Of a DNA stretch of 64,000 bases, positions 1 through 13,000 are shown one piece after another. The position numbers and the translations under genes were made by a program. A model generated the notes under the pieces. That model ran no database searches. It had not been told where the DNA came from and was given only the letters and a program-made list of their open reading frames with translations. Numbering within the stretch: position 1 is the first letter of the stretch; each line of letters starts with the position of its first letter. This stretch comes from Nematostella vectensis (taxonomy: Eukaryota > Cnidaria > Anthozoa > Actiniaria > Edwardsiidae), in assembly GCF_932526225.1 (NCBI RefSeq), contig NC_064036.1, positions 18,002,953-18,066,952 on the forward strand, given 5' to 3'.

Positions 1-1058
1 GGTGGTCCTACCTGTATTGGGTAATGGTCCATCCTGTATTGGGTGGTGGTCCTACCTGTATTGGGTGGCGGTCCTACCTGTATTGGGTAATGGTCCATCC
101 TGTATTGGGTGGTGGTCCTACCTGTATTGGGTGGTGGTCCTACCTGTATTGGGTGGTGGTCCTACCTGTATTGGGTAATGGTCCATCCTGTATTGGGTAA
201 TGGTCCATCCTGTATTGGGTGGTGGTCCTACCTGTATTGGGTGGTGGTCCTACCTGTATTGGGTGGTGGTCCTACCTGTATTGGGTAATGGTCCATCCTG
301 TATTGGGTAATGGTCCATCCTGTATTGGGTGGTGGTCCTACCTGTATTGGGTAATGGTCCATCCTGTATTGGGTGGTGGTCCTACCTGTATTGGGTAATG
401 GTCCATCCTGTATTGGGTGGTGGTCCTACCTGTATTGGGTGGTGGTCCTACCTGTATTGGGTAATGGTCCATCCTGTATTGGGTAATGGTCCATCCTGTA
501 TTGGGTGGTGGTCCTACCTGTATTAGGTGGTGGTCCTACCTGTATTGGGTGGTGGTCCTACCTGTATTGGGTGGTGGTCCTACCTGTATTGGGTGGTGGT
601 CCATCCTGTATTGGGTAATGGTCCATCCTGTATTGGGTGGTGGTCCTACCTGTATTAGGTGGTGGTCCTACCTGTATTGGGTGGTGGTCCTACCTGTATT
701 GGGTGGTGGTCCTACCTGTATTGGGTAATGGTCCATCCTGTATTGGGTGGTGGTCCTACCTGTATTGGGTGGTGGTCCTACCTGTATTGGGTGGTGGTCC
801 TACCTTATTGGGTGGTGGTCCTACCTGTATTGTGAGGTGGTCCTACCTGTATTGGGTGGTGGTCCTACCTGTATTGGGTAATGGTCCTACCTGTATTGGG
901 TGGTGGTTCTACCTGTATTGGGTGGTGGTTCTACCTGTATTGGGTAATGGTCCATCCTGTATTGGGTAGTGGTCCTACCTGTATTGGGTGGTGGTCCTAC
1001 CTGTATTGGGTAATGGTCCATCCTGATTTGGGTGGTGCTCCTACCTGTATTGGGTGGT
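1..1058 (-). repeat. 22-bp minisatellite made of an exon end plus its 5' splice site
   Basis: About 47 copies of a 22-bp unit run from the window edge to the last IGHMBP2 exon seen here. On the minus strand the unit reads ACCACCCAATACAG followed by gtagga and cc. The first part is the 3' end of the exon ending at 1045 (encoding T-Q-Y-R) and gtagga is its splice donor. A second unit type changes the bases around the junction (GGATGGACCATT replaces the usual GTAGGACCACC part) and so loses the GT. The array continues beyond position 1, so its full length is unknown. Confidence 0.93.
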
Positions 1059-4000
1059 GAGCATGTGCACAACTTTCTCTCCAAGCTGATGTACCACTCT
1101 CTCCATCAGAGTCACCTCAAGGCCATCCTTGGCAGCTTTAGGGGAGATGATGGTAGGAGGAAGCTGATGATGGTCTCCTGCCAGAATACACCTGCAAACC
1201 CAAGGAATATGTCAAACTGCCATGGAATACACAGACAGGATTTGGGTAGTAGAGTTTTAACTGCGTAGTAGAGTTTTATCAGTTTTACCTGGGTGCTCGT
1301 AGTAGAGTTTTACCTGGGTACTCTTAGTAAAGTTTTACGTGGGTGATCTTAGTAGAGTTTTACCTAGATTCTCTTAGTAAAGTTTTACCTGGGTGCTCTT
1401 AGTAGAGTTTTAAATGGGTGCTCTTAGTAGAGTTTTCCCTGGGTGCTCTTAGTAGAGTTTTATCTTGGTGTTCTTAGTAGAGTTTTACTTGGGTGCTCTT
1501 AGTAGAGTTTTACCTTGGTGCTCTTAGTAGAGTTTTACCTGGGTGCTATTAGTAAAGTTTTACCTGGGTGCTCTTAGTAGAGTTTTACCTGGGTGATCTT
1601 AGTAGAGTTTTATCTTGGTGATCTTAGTAGAGTTTCACCTAGGTGCTCTTAGTAGAGTTTTACGTGGGTGCTCTTAGTGCACTTTTACCTGGGTGCTTTT
1701 AGTAGAGTCTTACCTGGGTGCTCTTAGTAAAGTTTCACGTGGGTGCTCTTAGTAGAGTTTTACCTGGGTGATCTTAGTAAAGTTTTACCTGGGTGCTCTT
1801 AGTAGAGTTTTACCTTGTTGCTCTTAGTAGAGTTTTACCTGGGTGCTCTTAGTAGAGTTTTTCGGTGACCTTAGTAAAGTTTTACCTGGGTGATCTTAGT
1901 AGAGTTTTACCTTGGTGCTCTTAGTAGAGTTTTACCTGGGTGCTCTAAATAGAGTTTTACCTTGGTGCTCTTAGTAGAGTTTTACCTGGGTGATCTTAGT
2001 AGAGTTTTTCCTGGGTGATCTTAGTAAAATTGTACTTGGGTGCTCTCAGTAGAGTTTAACCTGGGTGCTCTTAGTAAAGTTTTACCTGGGTGCTCTCAGT
2101 AGAGTTTTACCTTGGTGCTTGTAGTAGAGTTTTACCTGGGTGCTCTTAGTAGAGTTTTACCTGGGTGCTCTTAGTAGAGTTTTACCTGGGTGCTCTTAGT
2201 AGAGTTTTACCTGGGTGCTCTTAGTAGAGTTTTACTTGGGTGCTCTTAGTAAAGTTTTACCTGGGTGCTCTTAGTAAAGTTTTAACTTGGTGCTCTTATT
2301 AGAGTTTTACCTGGGTGCTCTCAGTAAAGTTTTACCTGGGTGATCTTAGTAGAGTTTTACCTTGGTGCTCTCAGTAGAGTTTTACCTTGGTGCTTGTAGT
2401 AGAGTTTTACGTGGGTGCTCTTAGTAGAGTTTACCTGGGTGCTCTTAGTAGAGTTTTAACTTGGTGCTCTTATTAGAGTTTTACCTGGGTGCTCTCAGTA
2501 AAGTTTTACCTGGGTGATCTTAGTAGAGTTTACCTGGGTGCTCTTAGTAGAGTTTTACTTGGGTGCTCTTAGTAGAGTTTTACCTGGGTGCTCTTAGTAG
2601 AGTTTTACGTGGGTGCTCTTAGTAGAGTTTTACTTGGGTGCTCTTAGTAGAGTTTTACCTGGGTGCTCTAAATAGAGTTTTACCTTGGTGCTCTTAGTAG
2701 AGTTTTACCTGGGTGATCTTAGTAGAGTTTTTCCTGGGTGATCTTAGTAAAATTGTACTTGGGTGCTCTCAGTAGAGTTTAACCTGGGTGCTCTTAGTAG
2801 AGTTTTACCTGGGTGCTCTTAGTTAAGTTTTACGTGGGTGCTCTTAGTAGAGTTTTACCTGGGTGCTCTTAGTAGAGTTTTACTTGGGTACTCTTAGTAA
2901 AGTTTTACCTGGGTGCTCTTAGTAAAGTTTTAACTTGGTGATCTTAGTAGAGTTTCACCTAGGTGCTCTTAGTAGAGTTTTACGTGGGTGCTCTTAGTGC
3001 ACTTTTACCTGGGTGCTTTTAGTAGAGTTTTACCTGGGTGCTCTTAGTAAAGTTTCACGTGGGTGCTCTTAGTAGAGTTTTACCTGGGTGATCTTAGTAA
3101 AGTTTTACCTGGGTGCTCTTAGTAGAGTTTTACCTTGTTGCTCTTAGTAGAGTTTTACCTGGGTGCTCTTAGTAGAGTTTTTCGGTGACCTTAGTAAAGT
3201 TTTACCTGGGTGATCTTAGTAGAGTTTTACCTTGGTGCTCTTAGTAGAGTTTTACCTGGGTGCTCTAAATAGAGTTTTACCTTGGTGCTCTTAGTAGAGT
3301 TTTACCTGGGTGATCTTAGTAGAGTTTTTCCTGGGTGATCTTAGTAAAATTGTACTTGGGTGCTCTCAGTAGAGTTTAACCTGGGTGCTCTTAGTAAAGT
3401 TTTACCTGGGTGCTCTCAGTAGAGTTTTACCTTGGTGCTTGTAGTAGAGTTTTACCTGGGTGCTCTTAGTAGAGTTTTACCTGGGTGCTCTTAGTAGAGT
3501 TTTACCTGGGTGCTCTTAGTAGAGTTTTACCTGGGTGCTCTTAGTAGAGTTTTACTTGGGTGCTCTTAGTAAAGTTTTACCTGGGTGCTCTTAGTAAAGT
3601 TTTAACTTGGTGCTCTTATTAGAGTTTTACCTGGGTGCTCTCAGTAAAGTTTTACCTGGGTGATCTTAGTAGAGTTTTACCTTGGTGCTCTCAGTAGAGT
3701 TTTACCTTGGTGCTTGTAGTAGAGTTTTACGTGGGTGCTCTTAGTAGAGTTTACCTGGGTGCTCTTAGTAGAGTTTTAACTTGGTGCTCTTATTAGAGTT
3801 TTACCTGGGTGCTCTCAGTAAAGTTTTACCTGGGTGATCTTAGTAGAGTTTACCTGGGTGCTCTTAGTAGAGTTTTACTTGGGTGCTCTTAGTAGAGTTT
3901 TACCTGGGTGCTCTTAGTAGAGTTTTACGTGGGTGCTCTTAGTAGAGTTTTACTTGGGTGCTCTTAGTAGAGTTTTACCTGGGTGCTCTAAATAGAGTTT

Positions 4001-7000
4001 TACCTTGGTGCTCTTAGTAGAGTTTTACCTGGGTGATCTTAGTAGAGTTTTTCCTGGGTGATCTTAGTAAAATTGTACTTGGGTGCTCTCAGTAGAGTTT
4101 AACCTGGGTGCTCTTAGTAGAGTTTTACCTGGGTGCTCTTAGTAGAGTTTTACCTGGGTGCTCTTAGTAGAGTTTTACCTGGGTGCTCTTAGTAGAGTTT
4201 TACCTGGGTGCTCTTAGTAGAGTTTTACTTGGGTGCTCTTAGTAAAGTTTTACCTGGGTGCTCTTAGTAAAGTTTTAACTTGGTGCTCTTATTAGAGTTT
4301 TACCTGGGTGCTCTCAGTAAAGTTTTACCTGGGTGATCTTAGTAGAGTTTTACCTTGGTGCTCTCAGTAGAGTTTTACCTTGGTGCTTGTAGTAGAGTTT
4401 TACGTGGGTGCTCTTATGAGAGTTTTACCTGGGTGCTCTCAGTAAAGTTTTACCTGGGTGATCTTAGTAGAGTTTACCTGGGTGCTCTTAGTAGAGTTTT
4501 ACTTGGGTGCTCTTAGTAGAGTTTTACCTGGGTGCTCTTAGTAGAGTTTTACGTGGGTGCTCTTAGTAGAGTTTTACTTGGGTGCTCTTAGTAGAGTTTT
4601 ACCTGGGTGCTCTTAGTAAAGTTTTATGTGGGTGGTCTTAGTAGAGTTTTACCTTGGTGCTCGTAGTAGAGGTATCCAGCAACTTGCCTCTAGTGCCTGT
4701 GCAGCCTCGTCAATGACCACCAGGTCAAAATGATCTTCCTTTAAAAGCCCCAAGGGCCCGGTATCTCCGGCACTGGTATTGGTTGCCAAGACAACCTCGA
4801 CACCTGTCAATATCTCTCGCATTGCTTTTTCTTCTCTGTCTCTAAGTTCTTTTCTGAGCACTTTTATCTCCTGTCGTAGTTGTCTTCTCTCTGCGGGTTT
4901 TGACTTGCATGATTTTTTCTGTTGAAGATGTGGAAGTTAAGGTTACAACAATCTGCATCCCCAAAAGTGAAGAGTGTTGATCGCAGACAGATGCTTAGAG
5001 AGATATTAATATTACGAGAGGAATGAGGTAAACATAGAGATGTTTTGTTTCTTATGTACTTTTATAAAGTAAGGATCATTTTTCTATATCCTGTCTCAAA
5101 CATTCGATGGATTTGAAAAACAGAAAATTTTTTAAAGGTTTACACATGCAAAAAAAAATAATAACTCAATTAAACTCATTTACTACATACCATGGTGAGA
5201 TCAATGTCCCGTCGAACGTCTTGAACGATGGCGGTTGAACTGGATGATGAAAGAATGGCATCTAAAGAGTGCTGCTGTATGTCCTTCAGCAGGCGGGCAG
5301 GATGACCAAGACGAACAACCTGCACAAATAAGACAAGTGAGATGACCAAGACGAACAACCTGCACAAATAGGACAAGTGAGATGAACAAGACAAACAACC
5401 TGTACAAATAGGACAAGTGAGGTGACCAAGACAAGCAACCTGTACAATAGGACAAGTGAGGTGACAAACAACCTGTACAAATAGGACAAGTGAAGTGATC
5501 AAGACAAACAACCTGTACAAATAGGACAAGTGAGATGACCAAGACGAACAACCTGCACAAATAAGACAAGTGAGATGACCAAGACAAACAACCTGTACAA
5601 ATAGGACAAGTGAGATGACCAAGACGAACAACCTGCACAAATAAGACAAGTGAGATGACCAAGACGAACAACCTGTACAAATAGGACAAGTGAGATGACC
5701 AAGACGAACAACCTGCACAAATAAGACAAGTGAGATGACCAAGACGAACAACCTGCACAAATAGGAAAAGTGAGGTGACCAAGACGAACAACCTGCACAA
5801 ATAAGACAAGTGAGATGACCGAGACGAACAACCTGCACAAATAGGAAAAGTGAGGTGACCAAGGTTAACAACCTGCACAAATAAGACAAGTGAGATGACC
5901 GAGACGAACAACCTGCACAAATAGGAAAAGTGAGGTGACCAAGGTTAACAACCTATACAAATGGGACAAGTGAGGTGACCAAGACAAACAACCTGTACAA
6001 ATAGGACAAGTGAGGTGACAAACAACCTGTACAAATAGGACAAGTGAGATGACCAAGACAAACAACCTGTACAAATAGGACAAGTGAGGTGACCAAGACA
6101 AACAACCTGTACAAATAGGACAAGTGAGGTGACAAACAACCTGTACAAATAGGACAAGTGAGATGACCAAGACAAACAACCTGTACAAATAGGAGAAGTG
6201 AGATGACCAAGACAAACAACCTATACAAATAGGACAAGTGAGATGACCAAGACAAACAACCTATACAAATAGGACAAGTGAGGTGACAAACAACCTGTAC
6301 AAATAGGACAAGTGAGATGACCAAGACAAACAACCTGTACAAATAGGAGAAGTGAGATGACCAAGACAAACAACCTATACAAATAGGACAAGTGAGATGA
6401 CCAAGACAAACAACCTATACAAATAGGACAAGTGAGGTGACAAACAACCTGTACAAATAGGACAAGTGAGATGACCAAGACGAACAACCTGTACAAATAG
6501 GACAAGTGAGGTGACCAAGACGAACAACCTGTACAAATAGGACAAGTGAGATGACCAAGACAAACAACCTGTACAAATAGGACAAGTGAGATGACCAAGA
6601 CAAACAACCTGTACAAATAGGACAAGTGAGGTGACCAAGACAAACAACCTATACAAATAGGACAAGTGAGATGACAAACAACCTGTACAAATAGGACAAG
6701 TGAGGTGACCAAGACAAACAACCTATACCAATAGGACAAGTGAGGTGACAAACAACCTGTACAAATAGGACAAGTGAGGTGACAAACAACCTGTACAAAT
6801 AGGACAAGTGAGGTGACCAAGACAAACAACCAGTACAAATAGGACAAATGAGATGACCAAGGTTAACAACCTGTACAAATAGGACTAGTGAGATGACCAA
6901 GACAAACAACCTGTACAAATAGAACAAGTGAGGTGACCGAGACAAACAACCTATACAAATAGGACAAGTGAGGTAACCAAGACAAACAACCTGTACAAAT

Positions 7001-10000
7001 AGGACAAGTGAGATGACCAAGACGAACAACCTGTACAAATAGGACAAGTGAGATGACCAAGACAAACAACCTGTACAAATAGGACAAGTGAGGTGACCAA
7101 TTTGAACAACCTGTACAAATAGGACAAGTGAGATGACCAAGACAAGGAACCTGTACAAATAGAACAAGTGAGATGACCAGGACGAACAACCTGTACAAAT
7201 AGGACAAGTGAGATGACCAAGACAAACAACCTGTACAAATAGCACAAGTGAGATGACCAGGACAAACAACCTGTACAAATAGGACAAGTGAGATGACCAG
7301 GACAAACAACCTGTACAAATAGGACAAGTGAGGTGACCAAGACAAACAACCTGTATAAATAGGACAAGTGAGGTGACCAAGACAAACAACCTGTACAAAT
7401 AGGACAAGTGAGATGACCAAGACAAACAACCTGTACAAATAGGACAAGTGAGATGACCAAGACGAACAATCTGTACAAATAAGACAAGTAAGATGACCAA
7501 GACAAACAACCTGTACAAATAGGACAAGTGAGATGACCAAGGTTAACAACCTGTACAAATAGGACAAGTGAGATGACCAAGACAAACAACCTGTACAAAT
7601 AGGAGAAGTGAGATGACCAAGACAAACAACCTATACAAATAGGACAAGTGAGATGACCAAGACAAACAACCTATACAAATAGGACAAGTGAGGTGGCAAA
7701 CAACCTGTACAAATAGGACAAGTGAGATGACCAAGACGAACAACCTGTACAAATAGGACAAGTAAGGTGACCAAGACGAACAACCTGTACAAATAAGACA
7801 AGTGAGATGACCAAGACAAACAACCTGTACAAATAGGACAAGTGAGATGACCAAGACAAACAACCTGTACAAATAGGACAAATGAGATGACCATGACAAA
7901 CAACCTGTACAAATAGGACAAGTCAGGTGACCAAGATAAACAACCTGTACAAATAGGACAAGTGAGATGACCAAGACAAACAACCTATACAAATAGGACA
8001 AGTGAGATGACCAAGACAAACAACCAATACAAATAGGACAAGTGAGATGACCAAGACAAACAACCTGTACAAATAGGACAAGTGAGATGACCAAGACAAG
8101 CAACCTGTACAAATAGGACAAGTGAGATGACCAAGACAAACAACCTGTACAATTAGGACAAGTGAGATGACCAAGTCAAACAACCTGTACAAATAGGACA
8201 AGTGAGGTGACCAATTTGAACAACCTGTACAAATAGGACAAGTGAGATGACCAAGACAAGGAACCTGTACAAATAGAACAAGTGAGATGACCAGGACGAA
8301 CAACCTGTACAAATAGGACAAGTGAGATGACCAAGACAAACAACCTGTACAAATAGGACAAGTGAGGTGACCAAGGTGAACAACCTGTACAAATAGGACA
8401 AGTGAGATGACCAAGACAAACAACATGTACAAATAGACCATTGAGGTGACCAAGGTTAACAACCTGTACAAATAGAACAAGTGAGATGACCAGGACGAAC
8501 AACCTGTACAAATAGGACAAGTGAGATGACCAAGACGAACAACCTGTACAAATAGGACAAGTGAGGTGACCAAGACAAACAACCTGTACAAATAGGACAA
8601 GTGAGATGACCAAGACGAACAACCTGTACAATAGGATGAGTAAGGTGACCAAGACAAACAACCTTTACAAATAGGACATGTGAGGTGACCAAGACAAACA
8701 ACCTGTACAAATAGGACAAGTGAGATGACCAAGACAAACAACCTGCACAAATAGGACAAGTGAGATGACCAAGACAAACAACTTGTACAATAGGAAGAGT
8801 AAGGTGACCAAGACAAGGAACCTGTACAAATAGAACAAGTGAGATGACCAAGACAAACAACCTGTACAAATAGGACAAGTGAGGTGACCAAGATGAACAA
8901 CCTGTACAAATAGGACAAGTGAGATGACCAAGACGAACAACCTGTACAAATAGGACAAGTGAGATGACCAAGACAAACAACCTGTACAAAAAGGACAAGT
9001 GAGATGACCAAGACGAACAACCTGTACAAATAGGACAAGTGAGGTGACCAAGATGAACAACCTGTACAAATAGGACAAGTGAGATGACCAAGACGAACAA
9101 CCTGTACAATAGGACAAGTGAGGTGACCAAGACAAACAACCTGTACAAATAGGACATGTGAGGTGACCAAGACAAACAACCTGTACAAATAGGACAAGTG
9201 AGATGACCAAGACAAACAACCTGTACAAATAGGACAAGTGAGGTGACCAAGACAAACAACCTGTACAAATAGGACATGTGAGGTGACCAAGACAAACAAC
9301 CTGTACAAATAGGACAAGTGAGGTGACCAAGACAAACAACCTGTACAAATAGGAAAAGTGAGATGACCAAGACAAACAACCTGCACAAATAGGACAAGTG
9401 AGATGACCAAGGTTAACAACCTGTACAAATAGGACAAGTGAGATGACCAAGACAAACAACCTGTACAAATAGGAGAAGTGAGATGACCAAGACAAACAAC
9501 CTGTATAAATAGGACAAGTGAGATGACCAAGACAAACAACCTATACAAATAGGACAAGTGAGGTGACAAACAACCTGTACAAATAGGACAAGTGAGATGA
9601 CCAAGACGAACAACCTGTACAAATAGGACAAGTGAGGTGACCAAGACGAACAACCTGTACAAATAGGAAAAGTGAGATGACCAAGACAAACAACCTGCAC
9701 AAATAGGACAAGTGAGATGACCAAGACAAACAACCTGTACAAATAGGACAAGTGAGATTACCAAGACAAACAACCTGTACAAATAGGACAAGTGAGATGA
9801 CCAAGACGAACAACCTGTACAAATAGGACAAGTGAGGTGACCAAGATGAACAACCTGTACAAATAGGACAAGTGAGATGACCAAGACGAACAACCTGTAC
9901 AATAGGACAAGTGAGGTGACCAAGACAAACAACCTGTACAAATAGGACATGTGAGATGACCAAGACGAACAACCTGTACAAATAGGACAAGTGAGGTGAC

Positions 10001-13000
10001 CAAGATGAACAACCTGTACAAATAGGACAAGTGAGATGACCAGGATGAACAACCTGTACAAATAGGACAAGTGAGATGACCAAGACAAACAACCTGTACA
10101 AATAGGACAAGTGAGATGACCAAGACAAACAACCTGTATAAATAGGACAAGTGAGGTGACCAAGGTTAACAACCTGTACAAATAGGACAAGTGAGATGAC
10201 CAGGATGAACAACCTGTAGAAATAGGACAAGTGAGATGACCAAGACAAACAACCTGCACAAATAGGACAAGTGAGATGACCAAGACGAACAACCTGTACA
10301 AATAGGACAAGTGAGGTGACCAAGATGAACAACCTGTACAAATAGGACAAGTGAGATGACCAGGATGAACAACCTGTACAAATAGGACAAGTGAGATGAC
10401 CAAGACAAACAACCTGTACAAATAGGACAAGTGAGATGACCAAGACAAACAACCTGTATAAATAGGACAAGTGAGGTGACCAAGGTTAACAACCTGTACA
10501 AATAGGACAAGTGAGATGACCAGGATGAACAACCTGTACAAATAGGACAAGTGAGATGACCAAGACAAACAACCTGCACAAATAGGACAAGTGAGATGAC
10601 CAAGACGAACAACCTGTACAAATAGGACAAGTGAGAGGACAAATGAAGTCCTACCTTTGCCTTACTTCTGGCCAGCTTTTCAACCAAGTTATCAACAGCA
10701 ATATTTGAAGGAGCACAAGCAAGAACCTGAGAACAATAAGGACATGTACTATATTATAAGTCATAATGTGCTCATTACTTTTGATATTTTATGTCATAAT
10801 GTACTGAACAATAAGAACGTGTCATCTAATGTGTTGAACAATAAGAACGTGTCATCTAATGTACAGAACAATAAGAGCATGCCATCTATTGTACTGAACA
10901 ATAAGAACATGTCATCTAATGTACTCAACAATGAGAACATGTCATCTATAGTACTCAACAATAACAGCATGTCATCTAATGTACTCAAAAATCAGAACAT
11001 GCCATCTAATGTACTCAACAACAATGAACATTATAATGTGCTTTATACTTCATCTTATTATCTTAAATAATAAGAGTCCAAGCTATTTCAAAAGCACTTG
11101 CACACCAAGAACTGCATAACACGCCCAGCCAGTGCAATAAACAGATACCATTATTCACATTGTCAATGGGGTCATGTTGCCACTCAAGTCAATCATTTTA
11201 TCAATCAACTGATGATCTATTTATCACAATTCCATATTTCTTGGTCGCCTGGAGTATGACATGTTTTACCTTCATTCCACATTTCTTGGTCGCCTGGAGT
11301 ATGACATGTTTTACCTTCATTCCACATTTCTTGGTCGCCTGGAGTATGACATGTTTTACCTTCATTCCATATTTCTTGGTCCCCTGGAGTATGACATGTT
11401 TTACCTTCATTCCACATTTCTTGGTCGCCTGGAGTATGACATGTTTTACCTTCATTCCACATTTCTTGGTCGCCTGGAGTATAATTTCTACCACTGTTGT
11501 TGTCTTGCCTGTCCCAGGTGGGCCATGGATGACAGCTACCTCTGGCTGCCGCAGGGCAAAACCGACTGCTTCTCTCTGAGAAAGGTCCAGTGAAGTGTTA
11601 AACAGTTCCATCTCATCTTCATTGCCAAAATATATGGATTGCAATGGACAGCCCATTGAAACCCGTCCAAACAGGACATCTATTAGATGCGAGGCTCTGC
11701 CACTCCTATACTTTGTTAGTTCACCCATCGCACTATGAGAAATAAATTGGTAGACAACATTAAAAACCAAAGAATTTTGAAAAGACCAAGGTTCTTAACA
11801 TCTAAAACAGTATAATGCAATCTTAATAAATAGCATGTACACTAGTATCACATAAAAGATGCAGGCAAAACATTGCACTAATGTTGGTATTATCATTACA
11901 AAGTTTTAAAAAATCCATAATCTGTGACTTTTTTATTCTATTTTTGGGCTGTTAGATACATATTAAGCTAAATATTTGACTTATGCTTTAACTTACAATG
12001 ATTTAAATAATGCTTACCAGAGCAACATGTCAAAGGCATCTAAACACTAAAATCTAAATTATTTTCCAAAATAAAATGTTGCATCACAAAAGACACAGCA
12101 GGCAAAATAAGGTAATAATTTGCCATTTCACCTTTTTATTCGTTTGTATGTGACGTCATTAGCCAGCTTGCTAAGAGTTGAAGAGAATTTCTATGATCTT
12201 AATAGTAAGTGATATTATAATCTGCTATTTACCATTTAATTCTTTTGTATGTGACATCATTAGCCAGCTTGCTAAGTCTATATAGGCCATCATCGTCGAT
12301 CTCATCAGTGTCAACAGCATCATCAAATGCAACTGTTATCCCATTGTCAGTGACACGAGTCACTATTCCTGAACATAGTTCTTCTGCAATTGCACTTTTG
12401 CCAGAGGCACTCACACCAACAATATCTCCTGGAAATAATTTATATGCTGATGGATATGGCCATTTTTGCTAGATACCACAGTATGTTTTTGTGTATTTCG
12501 GGCCCTAAATCAACAAAAAAATTCTGTAATAAAATAAAAACTTTGTTATGAATGAGGATTTATACAACGACACTTGTAAATTGTGTGTCTGATTGGTCAA
12601 GGGTCCATTTGTTATTAGAGGACACATGCACGCTTGGAATCCTCATGCCACATGCTTTCCAAAAACTAGATTGTAACATAAGAAAACATTTTTATTGTTC
12701 TATAAAACAAATAGATCTCATTTTTTTGTGCGTCCACTAATAGATGCACAGAAGACGTCACAGCATGTTAGGGTTAGTACTTTTTTGTTCATGACACGCT
12801 GTGACATCATATGTGCATCTAACAAAATGAGATCTATTTGTTAAGTAAAGTTTTTTGCAATTACCAAAATTCTGGGGCCGGTTCCTGAAAAGCCGATTTG
12901 CGCTAACCCAGGGTTAAATTAACCCTAACCCACAATTAAATTTTTACCCCCAGATTAGTTCCGTTCCCGAAACGCTGGTTAGCGCTAACTCTGGGTCAGT

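Noticed and set aside
329-969. ORFs with GGGPTCIGWWSYLYW repeats
   Set aside because: By-products of the 22-bp array; the real coding sequence on the minus strand is only the exon at 1045-1191.
5201-10568. Very long minus-strand ORFs (up to 881 codons) rich in VLFVQVV and LSYLYRLF
   Set aside because: They are translations of the 40-bp array, which happens to lack stops in all minus frames. They overlap each other in every frame and are not independent proteins.
1-10640. CRISPR array
   Set aside because: Units are head-to-tail with no unique spacers, and the genome is clearly eukaryotic.
10657-11070. Asn-rich plus-strand ORF ([10 protein letters not shown] repeats)
   Set aside because: It reads the 30-bp intronic array on the antisense strand, with no family match.
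12905-12945. Telomere-like TTAACCCTAACCC
   Set aside because: It is a single occurrence within the foldback element's TTAACC-rich arm, not a tandem telomeric array.
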